Positions 6,835 to 15,823 of a stretch of 31,837 nucleotides of DNA are shown here, piece by piece. Position 1 is the stretch's first letter. Every line of letters begins with the position of its first letter. The translations under genes and the position numbers were made by a program. The stretch is from CAYLLN01 sp036496265 (GTDB lineage: Bacteria > Planctomycetota > Planctomycetia > Pirellulales > Pirellulaceae). The notes under the pieces were generated by a model. That model was given only the letters and a program-made list of their open reading frames with translations. It was not told where the DNA came from and did not search any database. The stretch lies in NCBI GenBank assembly GCA_036496265.1, contig DASXLL010000017.1, positions 1-31,837 of the forward strand, in the 5' to 3' direction.

Positions 6835-8268
6835 ATGTCGCAGCAGCGGGAACATTTCGGGATCGTCGGCGGGGGCCTATTGGGCCTGACGCTCGCGCTG
6901 CGCCTCGCGCAGCAGGGCAAACGCGTAACAGTTCTCGAAGCCGCGGACCATGTGGGTGGCCTCGCGGATGCCTGGCAGATCGGCGATGTCACGTGGGACC
7001 GGCATTATCACGTCACGCTGCTTTCCGACCAGCATCTTCGCGGCGTCCTGAAAGAGCTCGGCCTCGATGAGCAGATGCAGTGGGTCAAGACTAAGACCGG
7101 ATTCCTCGTCGATGGCCGACTGCATTCGCTCTCCAGCGTCTGGGACTTCCTGGGCTTTCCGCCGCTAAACCTAATCGACAAGTTGCGGCTCGGTTGGACA
7201 ATCTGGCACGCCTCGCGAATCGACGATTGGAAGACACTCGAACGGCAATCGGTCGGCGACTGGCTCGTCAAACATTCCGGCCGGCGAACTTTCGAACGCA
7301 TCTGGCTGCCGCTGTTGAAAGCTAAGCTCGGCGACGCCTGGCAGCGGACCAGCGCCGCGTTCATTTGGGCATCGATTCAACGAATGTACGCCGCTCGCCG
7401 TGGCGGCCAAAAACAAGAGCTATTCGGTTACCTGCCTGGTGGGTACTCCCGCGTGCTGGCCGCATTTCGCGAGAAACTGGGCTCACTGGGCGTCGAAATT
7501 CAAACCGGTTGCCGCGTGAAAAGCATCGTTTCCGACTCGGCCGGGGGAGTCGAAATCGCGACGGCCGACGGCAAGGTTCAGCTGTTCGATCGCGCCGTCG
7601 TCACGACTCCCGCGCCCGTTGCCGCTCAAATGTGCTCGCAACTAACGAGTGCGGAAGCCGATCGGCTCAAAGCCGTCGAATATGTCGGGATTCTCTGTGC
7701 CTCGCTCGTCCTGAAGAAGCCGCTGGCCGGCTACTACGTCACGAACATCACTGACGCGGCTCCGTTCACAGGCGTCATTGAGATGACGGCGCTCGTCGAT
7801 CCCGCGGAATTCGGCGGCAAGTCGCTCGTCTATCTGCCCAAGTACGTCGGAGCCGGTGATGAAGCGTGGAAGATGTCCGACGAACAAATCGAAACACAGT
7901 TTGTCGCAGCGCTCGAGCGGCTGTCTCCCACTTTTAGTCGCGCCGACGTGCTCGCATTTCGCGTGTCGCGAGTGCGCAACGTATTCGCGCTCTCGACACT
8001 TGGCTACAGCCGCAATGTCCCGCCCATCGATACCTCCGTGCCTGGCCTGTTCCTCGTCAATTCGGCGCAGATCGTCAACGGCACGCTGAACGTGAACGAA
8101 ACAGTGCGACTGGCTGAATCGGCCCTCGAAACGATTTGCCGACCGCTGGAGCCGCGAACGAATCGTGACGCAGCGGAATGCCAACGTAGGCATTCCCTCC
8201 CAGTGTTTCCTTACCAACCCCAAGATCATGTCGCAGATGATTGCGAGCTTATCGCTCGATCTCGATAA
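6835..8268 (+). CDS. FAD-dependent amine-oxidase/protoporphyrinogen-oxidase-like oxidoreductase
   Basis: The 477-residue flavoprotein has a dinucleotide-binding motif near the N-terminus, GIVGGGLLGLTLALRLAQQG (10-29), with VLEAADHVGGLADAW (34-48). The latter is the typical FAD-binding start of the HemY/UDP-galactopyranose-mutase-like superfamily. The C-terminal NSAQIVNGTLNVNETVRLAE resembles the second FAD-contact region. Related proteins are frequent in polysaccharide clusters, but their reaction is not established. They may oxidise or rearrange a lipid-linked or nucleotide sugar. The fold should end near residue 440. The last about 35 residues, which include the palindrome at 8175-8196, look like an unconserved read-through tail. 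The stop lies 41 bases inside the next gene. Confidence 0.82.
   Translation: MSQQREHFGIVGGGLLGLTLALRLAQQGKRVTVLEAADHVGGLADAWQIGDVTWDRHYHVTLLSDQHLRGVLKELGLDEQMQWVKTKTGFLVDGRLHSLSSVWDFLGFPPLNLIDKLRLGWTIWHASRIDDWKTLERQSVGDWLVKHSGRRTFERIWLPLLKAKLGDAWQRTSAAFIWASIQRMYAARRGGQKQELFGYLPGGYSRVLAAFREKLGSLGVEIQTGCRVKSIVSDSAGGVEIATADGKVQLFDRAVVTTPAPVAAQMCSQLTSAEADRLKAVEYVGILCASLVLKKPLAGYYVTNITDAAPFTGVIEMTALVDPAEFGGKSLVYLPKYVGAGDEAWKMSDEQIETQFVAALERLSPTFSRADVLAFRVSRVRNVFALSTLGYSRNVPPIDTSVPGLFLVNSAQIVNGTLNVNETVRLAESALETICRPLEPRTNRDAAECQRRHSLPVFPYQPQDHVADDCELIARSR
8175..8196. repeat. Perfect palindrome at the 3' end of the flavoprotein gene
   Basis: GGAATGCC (8175-8182) and GGCATTCC (8189-8196) form a perfect 8-base stem around AACGTA. 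The element is translated in the tail of the flavoprotein and lies upstream of the deacetylase ATG at 8228. It is not followed by a T-run. It resembles the palindrome at 6793-6814 in position (3' end of an operon gene, in frame) but not in sequence. Confidence 0.55.
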
Positions 8269-9295
8269 CAAGTGGTCTTATCTAAAGACCCACGGCGACC
8301 GGGGCTGGGAAGAATTTCCCAGCTACCTGGATGCGGTCGTGCCGCGCTTTCTCGAGTTGCTGGGCAAGCTCGGGCTGCGAATCACCGTATTCGTGGTCGG
8401 TCAGGACGCGGCGCTCGCCAAGAATCGCGCCGCGCTGTCATCGATCGCCACCGCCGGCCATGAAATCGCCAATCACTCGTTCCATCATGAGCCGTGGCTG
8501 CATTTGTATTCCCCGGATGACATCGAAAACGAAATCTCATCGGCCGAGGAAGCCATTGGCGATGCCACGGGCGTTGTACCAAGCGGTTTTCGTGGTCCCG
8601 GCTACAGCCTCTCACCGGCTGTTGTACAGTGCCTGATTCGCCGCGGCTATCGCTACGACGCCTCGACGCTGCCAACGGTGATTGGTCCACTCGCGCGAGC
8701 CTATTACTTCTTGCACGCGCGTCTCAATACCTCGCAAAAGCACCAGCGCCAACGCCTGTTCGGAAATTGGCGAGATGGCCTGCGGCCGCTGCAGCCATTC
8801 TGGTGGGAAACGGAAAACAGTCGCGGCCCGCTGGCCGGTCAGCGGCTGCTTGAGATACCCGTCACGACCCTGCCGCTGTTCCGCGTACCGATTCACTTCA
8901 GCTACCTGCTGTTCCTGCGCCAAAAATCGACCGCAGCCGCCTGGGCCTATTGGCGGCTGGCGATGGGCATTTGCCAAGCCTTTCGCGTCGAACCCTCGCT
9001 GCTCTTGCATCCGCTCGACGTAATTGGCGGTGACGAAGAGGCCGACCTCGGCTTTTTCCCTGGCATGAAGCTGCCAACTGCCGTGAAGACAGCGTTCGTC
9101 AGCCAATTGCTGGCCGACTTTGCCCAGCGATTCCGCGTGGTGACGGTTGGCGAACACGCCGAGCGACTTTCCGTGCGGTCGAAACTGCGCGTTTGCCAGC
9201 TCAACAGCGCCGTCCGCCGGGTACCTGTGGAAGAAGTCAAGCGGCTCTCGATCGTTCCCGATGCCGCGTTTTCCGTGGAGGCGCGCAGCCAATGA
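8228..9295 (+). CDS. NodB-type polysaccharide deacetylase
   Basis: The 355-residue carbohydrate esterase family 4-like protein is expected to remove N- or O-acetyl groups from the polysaccharide or its precursors. The metal and catalytic motifs are visible: LSLDLDNKW (8-16, Asp pair), AGHEIANHSFHHEPW (76-90, with the HxxxH metal ligands His83 and His87) and GFRGPGYSLSP (120-130, the arginine motif). The DLD form and the long C-terminal part resemble the deacetylases found in exosortase/exopolysaccharide loci. There is no signal peptide, so it probably acts in the cytoplasm or at the membrane. GTG at 8165 is an alternative start but would translate the palindrome; ATG 8228 or 8237 puts the NodB strand at the N-terminus. 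The stop overlaps the next ATG. Confidence 0.87.
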   Translation: MSQMIASLSLDLDNKWSYLKTHGDRGWEEFPSYLDAVVPRFLELLGKLGLRITVFVVGQDAALAKNRAALSSIATAGHEIANHSFHHEPWLHLYSPDDIENEISSAEEAIGDATGVVPSGFRGPGYSLSPAVVQCLIRRGYRYDASTLPTVIGPLARAYYFLHARLNTSQKHQRQRLFGNWRDGLRPLQPFWWETENSRGPLAGQRLLEIPVTTLPLFRVPIHFSYLLFLRQKSTAAAWAYWRLAMGICQAFRVEPSLLLHPLDVIGGDEEADLGFFPGMKLPTAVKTAFVSQLLADFAQRFRVVTVGEHAERLSVRSKLRVCQLNSAVRRVPVEEVKRLSIVPDAAFSVEARSQ

Positions 9296-10419
9296 CGCGC
9301 ATTCGGCCGCTGCTGGTGATTGGCACACGTCCGGAAGCCATCAAGATGGCGCCGGTCGTGGCGGCCTGCCGCGCGCGCTGCGAGCAGATTGAGCCAATCG
9401 TCTGCTTCACCGGCCAGCACGACGAAATGCTGCGGCAAGTGACCAATTATTTCAGCATCCAGCCCGACTTCGACCTCAAAGTCATGTCGCCGGGCCAATC
9501 GCTCGCTCAACTCACCGCGAAGCTGGTTGTCGCCATCGATGAAACGATCGAAGCTGCACAGCCGGACTGGATCGTGGCTCAGGGCGATACCACGAGTGTC
9601 CTGGCAGCTTCATTGGCCGCTTTTTACCGCCGAATTCCGTTCGTTCACGTTGAAGCTGGCCTCCGAACACGCAACTTAGCCGCCCCTTGGCCCGAGGAAT
9701 TCAACCGCCGGGTGGCCAGCATCTCCACGGAGTTGCATTGTGCGCCAACGGCGAAGGCCGCCGAAAACCTCCGCCGCGAAGGCGTTCCGCCGCATCAAAT
9801 CCGCATCACCGGTAATACGGTGATCGATGCCCTGCTGGAAACGCAACGCCGCGAGCAGAAAAACGACCCATCCTGGAGCAAAAAATACAGCTGGCTCGGC
9901 ACCCGTGACCTCGTCCTCGTCACCGTCCATCGCCGAGAAAACCACGGACCCGCCCTTGAAGATATTTGCACCGCCATCGCCCAATTGGCGGCCGAATTCC
10001 CGGAAACGGCTTTCCTGCTGCCCGTGCATCCGAATCCGCGCGTTCAAGAGGTCGTTCGCGATCGTCTCGCTGGCATTGATAACCTGCGTTTGACGCCGCC
10101 GCTGGCTTATCCCGAGTTCGTCTGGCTGATGCAACGCTCCAAGCTCATCGTCAGCGACTCCGGCGGCATTCAGGAAGAAGCACCTTCGCTCAAGCGGCCA
10201 GTCGTCGCGCTCCGCGAAGACACCGAGCGCGGCGAAGCCGTCGATGCGGGAGCCGTCGTCTGCGTCGGCGCGGAAAACGAACAGATTTGCAGCGCCGTGC
10301 GGCGATTGCTGACTGATTCGCAGGCCTATGCGGCTATGCAAATCGAGCACAGCCCCTTCGGCGACGGCCACGCAGCAGAGCGGATTGTTGAGTGGATTCT
10401 CGAACCCTATCGGTCGTAA
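9292..10419 (+). CDS. wecB: UDP-N-acetylglucosamine 2-epimerase, WecB/WbpI type
   Basis: This 375-residue non-hydrolysing epimerase inverts C2 of a UDP-HexNAc. Clear family motifs include IGTRPEAIKMAPVV at the N-terminus, QGDTTSVLAASLAAF, HVEAGLRT, TVHRRENHG, PVHPNPRV and SDSGGIQEEAPSLKRPVVAL followed by TERGEAV. Sequence alone cannot separate WecB (UDP-GlcNAc to UDP-ManNAc) from WbpI (UDP-GlcNAc3NAcA to UDP-ManNAc3NAcA). The WbpB/E/D-like genes upstream favour the WbpI role. A longer frame starts at 9193, but ATG 9292 is chosen because it overlaps the previous stop as ATGA and puts the GTRPE motif in its usual place. Confidence 0.94.
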   Translation: MTRIRPLLVIGTRPEAIKMAPVVAACRARCEQIEPIVCFTGQHDEMLRQVTNYFSIQPDFDLKVMSPGQSLAQLTAKLVVAIDETIEAAQPDWIVAQGDTTSVLAASLAAFYRRIPFVHVEAGLRTRNLAAPWPEEFNRRVASISTELHCAPTAKAAENLRREGVPPHQIRITGNTVIDALLETQRREQKNDPSWSKKYSWLGTRDLVLVTVHRRENHGPALEDICTAIAQLAAEFPETAFLLPVHPNPRVQEVVRDRLAGIDNLRLTPPLAYPEFVWLMQRSKLIVSDSGGIQEEAPSLKRPVVALREDTERGEAVDAGAVVCVGAENEQICSAVRRLLTDSQAYAAMQIEHSPFGDGHAAERIVEWILEPYRS

Positions 10420-10502
10420 CTGTGATTGCCCGTCAGACTGACATTGCGACAGCCGAAACCGACCTCCGGTTATCACCCGAGGCGGTTAAGGATACGTGCA
10501 TT

Positions 10503-12029
10503 ATGACTACTACCACGATCATGCCAGAAGCTCCCCCCGCGGCGCCCTCCGCCGCAATGGAGCCTGTGGTTTGCCAATCCGCCACGCCGCGCCGCGTGCC
10601 GACCGCTACGGCAAATAGGCACGGCACGCGCAACGGCTGGGCGATGCGAGCCGTCTATTTTCTCAGCGATGTAGCAGCGTTTGTGGTGTCGCTCGCTTTA
10701 GCAAAATGTCTGACGAGCTTGGCCAGCGGCTCAGCCGCATTCACGGTAAGCATCATCGAGTTGAAGCTGTACGTCCTGTGGGCAATCGGCCTCGTCGCTG
10801 CCGCTGCGCTGCAGCAAACGTATGCCGCAATTCCGCCCCGGCCCGTGCGCAAGTTTCGCGGCTGGGTGCTCGGCGCAATGACGGTGTGCGCAGTGATTGT
10901 TGCAGCCGCGTTACTTTTCGGCGTCGGCAGCACGGCGACGTATCTCACGCTGCTCGTGGCCACCGGCGCGGCGGTGCTGCTGGCCTCGTTCTGCCGAGCC
11001 CTTTGTCGAATCGCCTTTGGTCGGGCCTCCTGGTGGGGCACACGGCTGATTGTCGTAGGCGGCGGTGAACTGGTTGCTCGGGCGTATGCCGAATTGGCGC
11101 GCGAGCCGCAATGGGGCTTGCGACCCGTGGGCTTTGTGGACGACGCGGCAGACGCGCCCGACGTGGCCTCGGAGTCGTGCCTTGGCACGCTCGACCAACT
11201 GGAAGATTTGGCCGCCAAGCTAAAACTGGACTGGGCTCTGGTCGCAGTGCATTCGTTCGACGCCGACGAGCTCAGCGAAGTGTTGTCTCGCGCCAGCGGC
11301 CGCATCAAGCATTGGATTATTTTGCCCCCGCTGGAGCGCTTTCCCAGTCTGTGGCTCGAAGCCTGCGAAGCGGCCCGCCGACCGGCGCTAGCGATCACGA
11401 ACCACCTCCGGTCGGGTTGGTCACTGCCGTTGAAGCGAGCGCTCGACCTCGCCGTGGCGCTCACACTGGGCATCGCCGTCCTGCCGCTCGTGGCGCTCAT
11501 CGTCGTATTAATTAGATTCAGCTCGACGGGGCCAATTTTCTACGGCCAAGAGCGCATCGGCCGTTTCGGCCGCCGCTTTAAAGCCTGGAAGTTCCGCACC
11601 ATGCTGCCCGACGCCGACGCGGTGCTCGCCCGCTACCTGCGGGAACATCCGGAGCTCGCCGCCGAATGGAAAGCGAATCACAAACTCCGCTCGGACCCGC
11701 GCGTGACCTGGATTGGCCGCTGGCTGCGCAGCACCAGCCTCGACGAGTTGCCACAGGTTTGGAACGTCATCGTCGGCGAGATGAGCCTCGTCGGCCCGCG
11801 GCCGATCGTCACCGCGGAAATCGACAAATACGCCGAACATTACGAGCAGTACGCCCAGGTGCTGCCGGGAATTACGGGCCTGTGGCAGGTCTCGGGCCGC
11901 AACAACACCACGTACGACGAGCGCGTCGCGCTCGACGTTTATTACGTGCAGAATTGGTCCCTTTGGCTCGACATTTATATTTTGGCATGCACGGCAAAGG
12001 TCGTCTTGCTGTGTGAAGGAGCTTATTGA
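10503..12029 (+). CDS. Polyprenyl-phosphate sugar-1-phosphate transferase, WbaP/WcaJ-like
   Basis: This 508-residue initiating enzyme transfers a sugar-1-phosphate from a nucleotide sugar to undecaprenyl phosphate, starting the repeat unit at the inner membrane. It has a proline/alanine-rich start, then about four transmembrane helices. A Rossmann-like middle domain follows (RLIVVGGGELVARAYAEL, then GLRPVGFVDD). The C-terminal catalytic domain begins with KRALDLAVAL and contains GPIFYGQERIGRFGR, FKAWKFRTM, LRSTSLDELPQVWNV, MSLVGPRP and ITGLWQVSGR. All hallmarks of the bacterial sugar transferase family are present. GTG at 10392, overlapping the epimerase end, is an alternative; ATG 10503 leaves an 83-base gap. 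The stop overlaps the earliest start of the next gene. Confidence 0.93.
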   Translation: MTTTTIMPEAPPAAPSAAMEPVVCQSATPRRVPTATANRHGTRNGWAMRAVYFLSDVAAFVVSLALAKCLTSLASGSAAFTVSIIELKLYVLWAIGLVAAAALQQTYAAIPPRPVRKFRGWVLGAMTVCAVIVAAALLFGVGSTATYLTLLVATGAAVLLASFCRALCRIAFGRASWWGTRLIVVGGGELVARAYAELAREPQWGLRPVGFVDDAADAPDVASESCLGTLDQLEDLAAKLKLDWALVAVHSFDADELSEVLSRASGRIKHWIILPPLERFPSLWLEACEAARRPALAITNHLRSGWSLPLKRALDLAVALTLGIAVLPLVALIVVLIRFSSTGPIFYGQERIGRFGRRFKAWKFRTMLPDADAVLARYLREHPELAAEWKANHKLRSDPRVTWIGRWLRSTSLDELPQVWNVIVGEMSLVGPRPIVTAEIDKYAEHYEQYAQVLPGITGLWQVSGRNNTTYDERVALDVYYVQNWSLWLDIYILACTAKVVLLCEGAY

Positions 12030-12034
12030 TCGTC

Positions 12035-13474
12035 ATGGCCGACAGTCACCATCAGCCGCTCTCGCGACAGGCCGCGTGGGTCGTCGGCTGCCGAATTATC
12101 GGCATCGCCGCGACTCTCGCGTCGAACGTGCTTGTCGCGCGCCTGCTCAGTCCCGGCGAATTCGGCACCTACATTTTGATTACGACTGTGATGGCTCTTG
12201 GCGGTCTGATCGGAATGGCTGGTCTGAATGAAGCGGCCCTGCGATTCATTTCCGAGAGCTTGGCGCACGGCAATCCGCTGCTCGCCCGGGCCTATCGGAA
12301 TCGCGCCTTGGCGACCTCGGCCGTTGCCGGCATCTTCGCGTGTATCGCCGCGACCGTCGTGTTGGCGCTCATGCTCACTGGCAAGCCAATCACGAATATG
12401 ACGACGCTGTTGGTGCTGGTTGCTATTGGCATCGCCGTCCTCGGTTGGCAACAGCTCGGCGCAGAGCTGGTGCGAGCCTACGGCGATTTGCGTGTTGCTA
12501 GTCTATTCTCCGGTGGGCAAGCCGGCGGCCCGATTAGCAACCTCATTTTCCTCGCCGGCATCTGTGCTGGAGCTCTGGGTCTGGTGCGGCTAGACGTCAA
12601 CTGGACCGTTGCCCTGGCGGTTGTGTCCGTGGCATTCACGTGCCCACTCGTTTACCGAGCGCTTAACAAACTGGAAAATTTGCCACTTGTCTCGCAATCG
12701 CCTGAATTGCAACTTTCAGCAGACCAGGGGCGCGAACTGCTCACCGTTGGCAGCATACTATTGGCCAATCAGCTGCTGGCCTTTGCCACGCTGCAACTCG
12801 ATATCTGGCTCGCTGGCGGAATTCTCTCGGCTGAGGATTTGGGACTATACGGTGCGGCGAAGCGCTCGCTCCTTATCGCCGCCATGCCCGTGCAGATGGC
12901 AATGCTCACCATCGTTTCGATGATTCCGCGCCTGCACACTCAGCGCAAAAAACACCAGCTAGAGCAGGTTGTGCGGAGCGCCGCGACTGCGGCGGCCATT
13001 CCGTCGCTGGCCGCCATTGCCCTTTTGATCTTTTTTCCAAGCCATGTTTTGACCTTCGTCTTGGGTGGCGCATATGCCAGCGCTGCTCCCGCGCTGGTTG
13101 TCATGGCAATTGGCCACATTGTGCTCGTTTTGTCAGGCAATCCGCAGCATGTGCTGGCGATGACCGGCCGACACCGCACGGTACTCGTTGTCAATCTGCT
13201 CAGCGCCACCGTGTTGCTGGCGCTGGGCGCGATCGGCGCCAGGCTTTTTGGGGCCGTCGGCCTGGCAGCCGCTGCCGCAACCAGCGTTGCTCTGCAAAAC
13301 GGCCTCTTGTGGGCTGTGGCCCGCAGCGAGCTGGGAATTTGGACTCACGTCGGCCATTTACACGTCGGCCGTTCTCAGCCCGTGCCTGAAGTCGCAAATC
13401 GAGGCTCGAAGCGCGGACAAATCGTCGCTGACTTCACACCAGTCGCTGATCCCCTGCCGAGCTCACCGGTATAA
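12035..13474 (+). CDS. Wzx-type lipid-linked oligosaccharide flippase
   Basis: The 479-residue multi-pass membrane protein has about 12-14 hydrophobic segments along its length. The N-terminal region, with LSRQAAWVVGCRIIG and LVARLLSPGEFGTYILI, is the typical start of the MATE-like/MOP polysaccharide exporter family. It should flip the undecaprenyl-linked repeat unit across the inner membrane. It sits between the initiating transferase and the putative polymerase, as expected for a Wzx/Wzy operon. ATG 12035 is preferred; TTG at 12026, overlapping the previous stop, would add three residues. The polar tail (about the last 35 residues) is probably cytoplasmic and not conserved. Confidence 0.9.
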   Translation: MADSHHQPLSRQAAWVVGCRIIGIAATLASNVLVARLLSPGEFGTYILITTVMALGGLIGMAGLNEAALRFISESLAHGNPLLARAYRNRALATSAVAGIFACIAATVVLALMLTGKPITNMTTLLVLVAIGIAVLGWQQLGAELVRAYGDLRVASLFSGGQAGGPISNLIFLAGICAGALGLVRLDVNWTVALAVVSVAFTCPLVYRALNKLENLPLVSQSPELQLSADQGRELLTVGSILLANQLLAFATLQLDIWLAGGILSAEDLGLYGAAKRSLLIAAMPVQMAMLTIVSMIPRLHTQRKKHQLEQVVRSAATAAAIPSLAAIALLIFFPSHVLTFVLGGAYASAAPALVVMAIGHIVLVLSGNPQHVLAMTGRHRTVLVVNLLSATVLLALGAIGARLFGAVGLAAAAATSVALQNGLLWAVARSELGIWTHVGHLHVGRSQPVPEVANRGSKRGQIVADFTPVADPLPSSPV

Positions 13475-13480
13475 GACGCC

Positions 13481-14794
13481 ATGATTCGCCAATTGGATCA
13501 GCCCGACGAGCGTCTTCAGCCGCTGTGGTGGCTTGCGCCCGCGACGCTGTTTTGCCTCGTCGTTGGCTCGACGATGGCAGCGGCCGCCTGGCAAAGTGAT
13601 GCCGCCTATCGGCTCTACGGAACGCCAAAGTTCATCGCCACGAAACATTTGCTACTGGCCGGAGGCATCATTGTCGCCTTTGCAATCGGCAGCCGGTTGG
13701 CGTCAGTCACGGGGAAGAAGCCAACGACAACTCCGGAGAGTGCCGAGCGGTACATCGCGATTTGGTTTTGGATTTCGGTTGTGCTCACGCTTTTTGGCTA
13801 CGCCGCCTGGATATCCGTCGCCATCAAAAACGGCTTCTCGCTCGCCGCCTTCCGGGAGTTGCTCACCACCGACGATCCGCATTTCGCGGAAGAATTGCAT
13901 CTGAACGTGTTCAACACGGTTCAGGGCGTTACGACGTGTACGCAGTTCGGCTTGGCGGCCGTACCGATGGGCATCTGGCTGTTCTTTCGGGGCCACCGCC
14001 AGGTAATCTTGGCAATCGCCGGGCTATTCGGACTCGCGTTCCTGCGGGCGATCGTGTTTAGCGAGCGATTGGCGGTAATCGAATTGCTCGTCCCCGCAGC
14101 CGTTGTGACGCTTCGTATGGGCTTTCTCGGTCAACGATGTTCCGGCGGCCGCCGGTGGTTGTTTGAATTGGCGCCCATCCTTGGAATCGTGTCGCTGCTC
14201 GTGTTCTTCGGCGGGTTCGAGTATTTCCGCTCGTGGCGATATTACCGCTACGAATTCGACTCGTTCTCGCAATTCATCCTGTGGCGCTTCGCCGGCTACT
14301 ACACGACTGCGCACAACAACAGTGCAATGGCGCTCGAAACACGCGATACATTTCCGCTGCCATTCATGACCGTCCAGTCGCTCTGGATTCTGGCCGGGCT
14401 ATTCAATAAATCGCTGCGCTACACCGCGGTGACCGGCGTTGATCCGGATTCCGCCCATTTGGCGATGCTCGATCAGTTCGGCACGGCCGAGCTCAACAAC
14501 GAAGGCGGCCTCTTTCAGCCGGCGCTCGATTTCGGTCTCGCCGGCATGCTGCTCTTTTGGTGCGTCTGCGGCTTTGTCAGCGGCCGAGCTTATCGAGCGT
14601 TTTTAGCTGGGAATATGATTGGCATCCTTTTCTATCCGCTATTCTTCCTGGCCATTCTCGAAACGCCACGGTTTCTCTATCTGACTTATACGCGCGCCCT
14701 CCCGCCGCTTGCGATGTTTCTCCTTGTCGCCTGGATCGCCGCCACATTTCGTCGTACCTCTCGCGTGCCGGCGCTTGGCCCGGCCCCCGCCTAG
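13481..14794 (+). CDS. Putative Wzy-like O-antigen/oligosaccharide repeat polymerase
   Basis: This 437-residue integral membrane protein has about 10-11 predicted hydrophobic helices and a larger loop in its second half (around FRSWRYYRYEFDSFSQF and following). That layout is usual for Wzy polymerases, which join repeat units on the periplasmic face. Wzy proteins share little sequence, so the call rests mainly on topology and on position directly after the flippase gene. The late segment LNNEGGLFQPALDFGLAG resembles the conserved block near the C-terminal helices of oligosaccharide repeat unit polymerases. An O-antigen ligase-like protein is the main alternative. The gap to the flippase gene is 6 bases. 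Confidence 0.75.
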   Translation: MIRQLDQPDERLQPLWWLAPATLFCLVVGSTMAAAAWQSDAAYRLYGTPKFIATKHLLLAGGIIVAFAIGSRLASVTGKKPTTTPESAERYIAIWFWISVVLTLFGYAAWISVAIKNGFSLAAFRELLTTDDPHFAEELHLNVFNTVQGVTTCTQFGLAAVPMGIWLFFRGHRQVILAIAGLFGLAFLRAIVFSERLAVIELLVPAAVVTLRMGFLGQRCSGGRRWLFELAPILGIVSLLVFFGGFEYFRSWRYYRYEFDSFSQFILWRFAGYYTTAHNNSAMALETRDTFPLPFMTVQSLWILAGLFNKSLRYTAVTGVDPDSAHLAMLDQFGTAELNNEGGLFQPALDFGLAGMLLFWCVCGFVSGRAYRAFLAGNMIGILFYPLFFLAILETPRFLYLTYTRALPPLAMFLLVAWIAATFRRTSRVPALGPAPA

Positions 14795-14803
14795 GAGGCC
14801 GCG

Positions 14804-15823
14804 ATGCACGTCCAAGTCAATGGCCGCTACTTAGTGCAGCGCCTCACGGGGCAGCAGCGTTATGCTCACGAAATCGTGTCGCGACTGCAAAACCGGCTGG
14901 ACATTATTGCGCCGCCGGCCAAATCGCGCGGCATGGGCGGGCATTTGTGGGAGCAGCTCGCGCTGCCCAGGCGCCTAGGCCGCGATTTGCTCTGGTCGCC
15001 CTCGACAACGGGACCACTTTCGGTCAAGCGGCAGGTCGTGACGATCCATGACTGCGCCTTTTTCGACCAGGCCAATTGCTTCTCGCGAGCGTTTGCCGCC
15101 TGGTATCAATTTCTAGTTCCACGACTGGCTCGCGCCGCCCGGCGCATCATCGCCGTATCCGAATTCTCCAAACAGCGAATCGTCGAGCTCTGCCGCGTGC
15201 CGGCTGAAAAAGTGAGCGTCATCTATAGCGGGGTCGGTAATCAGTTTCGGCCGCATTCCGTGGATGAAATCGCCGCCGTGCGAACGAAATTAGCGTTGCC
15301 CCAGCGATACATCCTCTGTGTCGGCTCCCTGGAGCCGCGAAAAAACCTCGGCCGCCTGCTGCAAGCCTGGCAGCGCGTCCAGCCGCGACTTGCCGGCTTG
15401 TCGTTAGTCCTCGTTGGGGCCAAATCCCACGTTTTCCGCGACGCCGGTCTGTCCGAATCGCCCCCCGGCGTGCATTTGGCCGGCTATCTCGACGACGAAT
15501 TGCTGCCAGCCGTGTATGCCGGGGCCGAGCTCTTCGTCTATCCCTCGATCTACGAAGGATTCGGACTGCCGGTGATCGAGGCCATGGCCAGCGGCGCGCC
15601 CGTCATCACGTCGAACGTGACCGCGCTGCCCGAGGTCGCGGGCGATGCCGCGGCCTTCGTCGATCCTCTGCACGTAGATAGCATCGCGGCCGGTATCGAG
15701 ACTCTGGCTCAGAACGAACAACAAAAATCGGAATTGAGGCAGAAAGGGATCATTCGCGCGGCTCAATTCAATTGGGAGAACACCGCCCGAGAAACATGGC
15801 GGGTCCTGGAGGCCGCCGCATGA
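14804..15823 (+). CDS. Family 4 glycosyltransferase (first of two)
   Basis: The 339-residue GT-B enzyme probably adds a sugar to the lipid-linked repeat unit on the cytoplasmic face. The N-terminal domain is short and starts at VNGRYLVQRLTGQQRYAHEI, typical of GT4 proteins that use a G-x-GRYA-type donor-side loop. The C-terminal domain has ILCVGSLEPRKNLGRLLQAW, LVLVGAKSH, HLAGYLDDELL and YEGFGLPVIEAMASGAPVI, the last holding the EX7E motif. A strong Shine-Dalgarno sequence AGGAGG (14793-14798), 5 bases before the ATG, overlaps the polymerase stop codon. This is unusual in this operon, where such sites are mostly absent. Donor sugar is unknown. Confidence 0.92.
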   Translation: MHVQVNGRYLVQRLTGQQRYAHEIVSRLQNRLDIIAPPAKSRGMGGHLWEQLALPRRLGRDLLWSPSTTGPLSVKRQVVTIHDCAFFDQANCFSRAFAAWYQFLVPRLARAARRIIAVSEFSKQRIVELCRVPAEKVSVIYSGVGNQFRPHSVDEIAAVRTKLALPQRYILCVGSLEPRKNLGRLLQAWQRVQPRLAGLSLVLVGAKSHVFRDAGLSESPPGVHLAGYLDDELLPAVYAGAELFVYPSIYEGFGLPVIEAMASGAPVITSNVTALPEVAGDAAAFVDPLHVDSIAAGIETLAQNEQQKSELRQKGIIRAAQFNWENTARETWRVLEAAA

